Assembly: GCA_029204225.1 (NCBI GenBank)
Contig: CM055106.1
Location: 47,877,337 to 47,941,336 of the forward strand
Length of the DNA: 64,000 nt
From: Diphasiastrum complanatum
Taxonomy: Eukaryota; Streptophyta; Lycopodiopsida; Lycopodiales; Lycopodiaceae
Direction of reading: 5' to 3'
The notes under the pieces were generated by a model. That model worked only from the letters and a program-made list of their open reading frames with translations. It did no database searches and had not been told where the DNA came from. The translations under genes and the position numbers were made by a program. Positions within the stretch are counted from its first letter, which is position 1. Every line of letters starts with the position of its first letter. Positions 59,145 to 64,000 of the stretch are shown here, piece by piece.

Positions 59145-59761
59145 CTGGAAGAAAGAATCAATGCGCAAATGCATCTACAATGTCTGTCTTTGATTACAAG
59201 TGATGTTTCGTTCTATCTTATGTTCTATTCTGATGTCGTTGTTTTTGAATACGTAGATGGTATTCAATATATACATTATTTTTACAGGTGTGCAGATTAA
59301 GAAGGTACAAAAGTGATTATGCTGTTTGTGAGAGATCGTGGGTGGCTGTTATCGTTGTCAAATCTGATTGCACAGTGCATGGGATGAGCGTGAGGAGGCC
59401 GTGATGTCGACCTTCGCTAAAATTAACGTTGCTAAAAATGTAAAAAATGCGACACTCTAACAAATGCCTTAAAAATTGATTTACAAGGTAGTTCCGCTTT
59501 TCTATAAGGGCACCTTTGGCATTTGTCGGGCAGTGTCGCATTTTTTTGCCTGTCATAAAATGCGTGTAAAAATCACAGTGTCACATTTTTTATCTTTTTG
59601 CCTGTGGAAATCCCAGAGTAAAAATGCAGACAGTCGTGTTTTTCGCATATCTTATTTTACATGTAAATATGCAGACTGTGCGACAACACAAGTAAAATAC
59701 AACAACATGTATGGAGGCAGATTAACATAGGATTTAGAAAAGTAAAGGAGATAAATCCAAC
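59145..59761 (-). repeat. LTR fragment related to copia element C
   Basis: Blocks GTGTGCAGAT…, GAGAGATCGTGGGTGGCT, GGGATGAGCGTGA, GCACCTTTGGCATT, ATGCAGAC and the end GATAAATCCAACA match the LTR of element C in order. The left part is missing or diverged. Confidence 0.75.
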
Positions 59762-60235
59762 AAAGGAGCCAATAAGTTTTATATAGAGTGTGATGTCCTC
59801 AACGAATGCTTCATCACCATCAATAGAAACCTTAACAACTTGCTCCATAGGAGTGTCAATCACTTTACAATCTTTCATTTCAAATTTTTCTAAGATGGAA
59901 GTAGCATACTTTGCTTGACTAATGAAAGTAAAATCATTGCTTCTAGAGACTTCTATACCAAGTATTAACTTAAGAAGTCATAGATCTACTATCTTGAATC
60001 ATACTAGATAAGCTAACTTGACATTTCTTATGCCATCAAGATCATTTTCTATAAGAATGATATCATCAATAAACAAAACCAAAATAATGATCTTGCCATC
60101 ATTAACTTGACATGCAATGAAGGTTCATAAGAGCTTATCACAAAATCAATAGAATAGAGATAGTTGTGCAACCTAGAGTACCAAGCTCTGGGTGCTTGCT
60201 TGAGTCCATAAAGGCTATTCTTCAAGTAGAAAACA
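59762..60235 (-). pseudogene. copia RT fragment
   Basis: From right to left on the minus strand: NSLYGLKQAPRAWYSRLHNY, VLFIDDIILIENDLDG (YVDD replaced by FIDD), LGIEVSRSNDFTFISQAKYA and MKDCKVIDTPMEQVVKV. It adjoins the LTR fragment at 59,761 without RNase H, so the two come from a deleted or chimeric element. The right end is cut at 60,235. Confidence 0.75.
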
Positions 60236-60684
60236 TTAGGGGATATTAGAACTCAAAATGGGCCCTTTATCAAGATGTTGTTTTTTACTTCGCATGCTTT
60301 CAACGCTTATGTGTCCCAATGAATGGTGTCCATCTGTGACGAACTGTAACAATGGTTGACGGACAGAAATTGTATTTAACTTTTTCAGCCAAATTTTCGT
60401 GATTTTCAAATATCCCGCCAGGCAGAACAAACAATTGTGATTGGACCACAGTTACTACCCGAATACTCTTATGCTGCCTGTCATTGTTCACTCGAGGTTG
60501 ATTTGACGTCAATAGTCATAAATTGTGGTTAACTAATCCTTTTAGTTTAGGGACTTCTTGTCATTCATAGGCATACCTCTCATTTTCTTCATTCTATCTC
60601 TTATTTTGGATTGTCATTCTGAGATTTATCTCACAATCTCTACATTCTCTCCGTTCTCAGCTTGCGTACTCGTATTTTCAACTA
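60234..60684 (+). other. Start of an unclassified element, promoter-like
   Basis: The block begins TTAGGGGATATTAGAACTCA then AAATGGGCCCTTT, similar to 41,193. The next 450 bp look like a 5' flank or promoter leading to the ORF at 60,685. Confidence 0.35.
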
Positions 60685-62032
60685 ATGGCTACACATAATT
60701 GGAGACCAAGAGGAACCATTGATGCAATCAATACTTGCAATGAAAAAAATCCAAAAGATCAATGGATACCAAGAATATATCAAAAATATCAATGGATCTT
60801 GATGCATCTCTCTGCAAAAGGCTCATTCCGAAAAAGAAAAAGACCAGATAACATATATAGAAGCTCTTGGAAAGGCAGGATAATGGATTTTAATTATCAC
60901 CTGGATGTCAATCTATCACAAAAGTTTTAGTTCAACATGCTTATCTTCACAATGAGCTCAACATTCCAAATGATAGAAGGAAATGCAATTGTAAGTTTTC
61001 AGATTCAATTTTTTTAGAGTTAGCATTTTTTTATAATTATATTTTTCTTGAGATGTTTTTGTTGGTTTTGCAGATTTGTATCCATCAAATTTTGTTGAAC
61101 GACAAATAGTTCAATCGATTGTAGGAATAATCAATGTCATACATTTGAATATCAGTATTTTACAATATAAATGTCGTTCTCCAAAATCACTTTTAAAATT
61201 AGGAGTTTTTTTTTTTATGATCACACCTATTTTCCTGATAAAAATGGTTTAGTTGGTAGATTAGAGCCATATCCTCTACCATATTTTTTCAGTGAGGAAT
61301 CGATTTCTACTGATGCAGCAATTTCAGAAAGTTTTCGATCTAGGCTATATATTGATATTCGAAGTATATTAAAATGTAGCACTAGATCAAAGAATAATAA
61401 ATTAAATTGGTATCTACATTTTACTATTTTTGTTGATTTTTTTCCAAATGCAATGTTCGGAGAACAAAATCAATGTTTATTCATAAGGACTTGAGTGCTA
61501 ATATAATCGTCCAGTTGTTGGATGATGGTTGGTATACAAAACAAAATCAGCAAGTTGAGTGCAGAGTATGTTACTCATCCATGACATATAGATATCACAT
61601 CGAAAAACAAATGCTCACTTTGCTGCTGTATTATAGAAGATGGATTAAATGCAAAAATGTTTGGAATCCACTTGATCAAGATTTTGGTATAAACCCTCAA
61701 GGACAACTTCAGATAATAGTGAAAAGAAATGACAACATTCTTGCAATGGTTGAGGTCGAGGAAGGTTGGTGTCTCAATCACATTCGATCAGAACTAGACA
61801 TGTTGCAATACGATCTACCTCAATACTATCAATTTCGATTGAATGGTGTAAAGGTATATTATGCCATATAAAAATATATTTTTTTCCTATTTCTAAGTGA
61901 ATCAGTTTCATAAAATATATTATCTAAAACAATTTCTCTTGTGCAGGTAAGAGTAAGGTAGAAAGATCATATAAAATGCAAAGATATTGGAACATCCATC
62001 GAAATTGAAGATCCATAGATTTTGAACTATGG
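60685..62032 (+). pseudogene. Broken spliced gene, unknown family
   Basis: ATG 60,685 opens MATHNWRPRGTIDAINTCNE. After a frameshift the exon continues with VLVQHAYLHNELNIPNDRRK and a GTAAGT donor near 60,990; the next exon starts after TTTTGCAG near 61,073. Frameshifts separate YPLPYFFSEESISTDAAISE and the main conserved part (61,490-61,850): QLLDDGWYTKQNQQVECRVC, LLYYRRWIKCKNVWNPLDQD, LQIIVKRNDNILAMVEVEEG, DLPQYYQFRLNGVKV. A donor (AAAG|GTATAT) and acceptor (TTGTGCAG|) lead to a last exon with DHIKCKDIGTSIEIEDP. The final part looks like a small ubiquitin-like fold (my inference). At least three breaks. Confidence 0.5.
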
Positions 62033-62094
62033 AATTTTGTATTATGTAATACAATTTTTTGTATACGTCATTTTTGAAAATATATGGACCACTT

Positions 62095-62145
62095 TTTCTA
62101 TGAGGCTCTTTCATTTCTATGAGGCTCTTTCATTTCTATGATCTC
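62095..62145. repeat. Short tandem repeat, ~21 bp
   Basis: TCTATGAGGCTCTTTCATT occurs twice in tandem with a partial third copy. Confidence 0.8.
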
Positions 62146-62552
62146 CATTTCCATGGTGCAAAACACAATGTAATTGCAACTGGATAATATGAGTTTTCGA
62201 TAACAAAATTCATTGTCTCCTGTAGGAAATGCATTATCTCCGTTGGGGAGACCTTCAGTCACTTGAACTCCAGTGACCACTACAATCAGATATCGAATCG
62301 ACGCTTGCCCTTGTTGAAGTCTCGTATATATTAGTTGTATTTTTTGTCTTGTCCTTGTCTTGGCATATTTGGATATGTTCAGATGATGATCTAATCAAAG
62401 GTTTGTTGCAACAAATCTAAGTGAACTAACATCGCAGGGCTGCCTATTTATTCTGGCAATCAATAGAATATTCAAAGATGGTTCCTCATCCAAGCATTTC
62501 TGTGCTAGTGGCCCTATGATGATTGATTACCTCGATAATCTATCATGTAGGG

Positions 62553-63268
62553 TATTGTTATAGAATATTCATTCATATGAGTAAATGTGACTAGTAAATA
62601 TTCTCTCTCATTGAGATTTCAATTCCTTCTTTACACCATATTGTAATGGCTTAAGTTATTCAGTTCTAAGCCTAAGTCTAGAACATTGTAACTTAAGTTA
62701 TCTAAGTTAGTTCAATTTGAATTATTTTAAGTTGTTCATGGTCCATTGGGGGTTTGTCCCATGGAACCTTTGTAATTAAGTTCATAAAAAAGATAGTCAT
62801 GAGGACCATTGGGGGTTTGTCCCATAATACCCTTTGTTCGTAAGTGACCACCACTCAAGGTATATAGGAGTGAGCTAAGTCCATTTTGTCAGGAACCTCT
62901 TTTGAGCTTAATAGACTATCTCTTTTCTTCAAGAGTGTCTCCCCCTTGTGTGTTGCTTTTGCTCTCACATTGTATTGTTCATACTTAGCTACACCAAGTT
63001 AAGATTAGGTTTTCTTTCATGTACTCCACATCTTGGCTGGGATAAGCCACAGCTTGTGGCTAGGATTAATTTAGATTTAGGGTTTGCCTCCCTCTAGAAG
63101 GGTAAGTCTTAGTAGACTAACTTAAGTTACAATGTTCTAGACTTAGGCTTAAAACTAAATAACCTTAAGCCGTTACAATATGGTGTAAAGGCCTAAACTT
63201 GACTAATCCAGTTCTAGGCTTAAGTCTATATCCCACTTGAATATTCCTTGGAATATCATCCTATAACA
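62553..63268. mobile_element. Inverted-repeat element, ~716 bp
   Basis: The left end TGTTATAGAATATTC matches the reverse complement of the right end (TGTTATAGGATGATATTCC). A second, better conserved inverted pair lies inside: 62,634-62,708 and 63,114-63,190 (CACCATATTGTAA.GGCTTAA … AGAACATTGTAACTTAAGTT). Between them a GGACCATTGGGGGTTTGTCC unit is repeated (about 62,740 and 62,800). It is non-coding and no target duplication was identified. Confidence 0.65.
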
Positions 63269-63269
63269 T

Positions 63270-64000
63270 TCACAATAGCATTGGGGCAATTCCATGTTGT
63301 ACCAATCCCTATGAATGCAATAGCTCTTGCACAAATCCATGTGTATTTAAGAGCACTTACGTTATCAACTCTTGTTATGCTAAATATTACTCAACACATT
63401 ATTAGGTTTCAATGGAATGAAGGCAAAAAACAATCCTATATGTTAAAGCATTATTCTATGAAGCATGAGCAATTGCTAGAATTGGTTTAATTCTACTATT
63501 TTTGAATGTGAGCAATTGTGCTTCTTACAAGATTACTATTCACAAGCTACAAATCTACAATGTCCTACTTACATGACAAAAACTCTTGCTCACATTCACA
63601 ATTCACGTCATTCAACATTAGAACACTTCAAGAACTCAACACACGGCTTGAGCAACAAAATTGTACATAGAAATGATAAGTACTCCAAGGATTCTCAATA
63701 ATGATAATAATTTCCTACAAAACTCCATGCACAAGATGTGCGCTCACTCGGTCAATTCTGCTATTCACTACACTGATCACCAGCACATGGAATCGGCTAT
63801 CCTTCTCTGGATTGCCCGATCCCAATCGACTGTCTAATCTCTAACACATCCACCATCTGCCCACTATCAACTATCCGCTCTCTCCCACCATCGATATCTC
63901 TTCTTTTCTATGTCTCTCTTCTTATGCACCATCGAGCTTCTTGGCTATCACTTTCTACAACCGAATATTGTTGAACTCCCCACTACTGAGTCACATCCAA
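63270..64000. other. Unassigned right edge of window
   Basis: No recognised gene. The last 250 bp are C/T-rich. The frame 63,248-63,490 has no motif and overlaps the end of the inverted-repeat element. Confidence 0.4.

Overview
This is a land-plant nuclear window dominated by transposable elements. The evidence is many Ty1/copia polyproteins with plant-type primer-binding sites (TGGTATCAGAGC or TGGTATTAGAGC), CACTA transposase remnants with DUF4216 and DUF4218-like blocks, GT-AG introns, TATA boxes and very long CT microsatellites. The species cannot be named from the sequence. I see no prokaryotic operon, CRISPR array, rRNA, tRNA or organelle gene. Almost every coding stretch is a decayed transposon; only a few short host-like ORFs remain.

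Layout. 0-2.2 kb: a copia LTR and gag start joined to an inverted INT/RT fragment, then a second LTR with its primer site. 2.9-4.6 kb: a ~270-bp tandem repeat studded with a 23-bp palindrome. 4.6-7 kb: AT-rich sequence ending in a CACTA DUF4216 fragment. 7.05-10.45 kb: a truncated minus-strand copia. 10.5-14.8 kb: a plus-strand copia with a long intact gag-PR-INT ORF but no RT. 15-18.4 kb: T-rich sequence with (CT)90, a MULE-like non-autonomous element with 10-bp target duplication, and an exon-like fragment plus a 730-bp CA/TA array between duplicated intron ends. 19.4-23 kb: a transposon-poor region with hairpins carrying an AACGGGC motif, a perfect 63-bp duplication and two small minus-strand ORFs.

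23.4-36.7 kb is a nest. A minus-strand CACTA tnp2 gene and an upstream SET-domain-like gene are each interrupted by a copia element (24,289-28,888, target duplication AGTAG; 30,449-36,289, target duplication TTCTC). 36.8-37.8 kb: copia gag/protease remnant with a coding minisatellite. 38.85-40.97 kb: a candidate inverted-repeat element with a spliced gene, then CT arrays and a gag scrap. 41.7-42.3 kb: a large foldback. 44.43-50.82 kb: a complete but degenerate copia inserted five codons before the stop of a 224-codon orphan ORF, whose upstream region looks like a bidirectional G-box promoter. 51.9-60 kb: mostly unassigned, with scraps of copia. 60.2-62.1 kb: a broken spliced gene of unknown function. 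62.55-63.27 kb: an inverted-repeat element.

The most interesting items are the SET-like gene beside tnp2, the orphan ORF with its G-box promoter, the palindrome array at 3.1-4.6 kb, and the repeated loss of RT in copia elements that keep gag, protease and integrase. I found no convincing new functional system; these are candidates.
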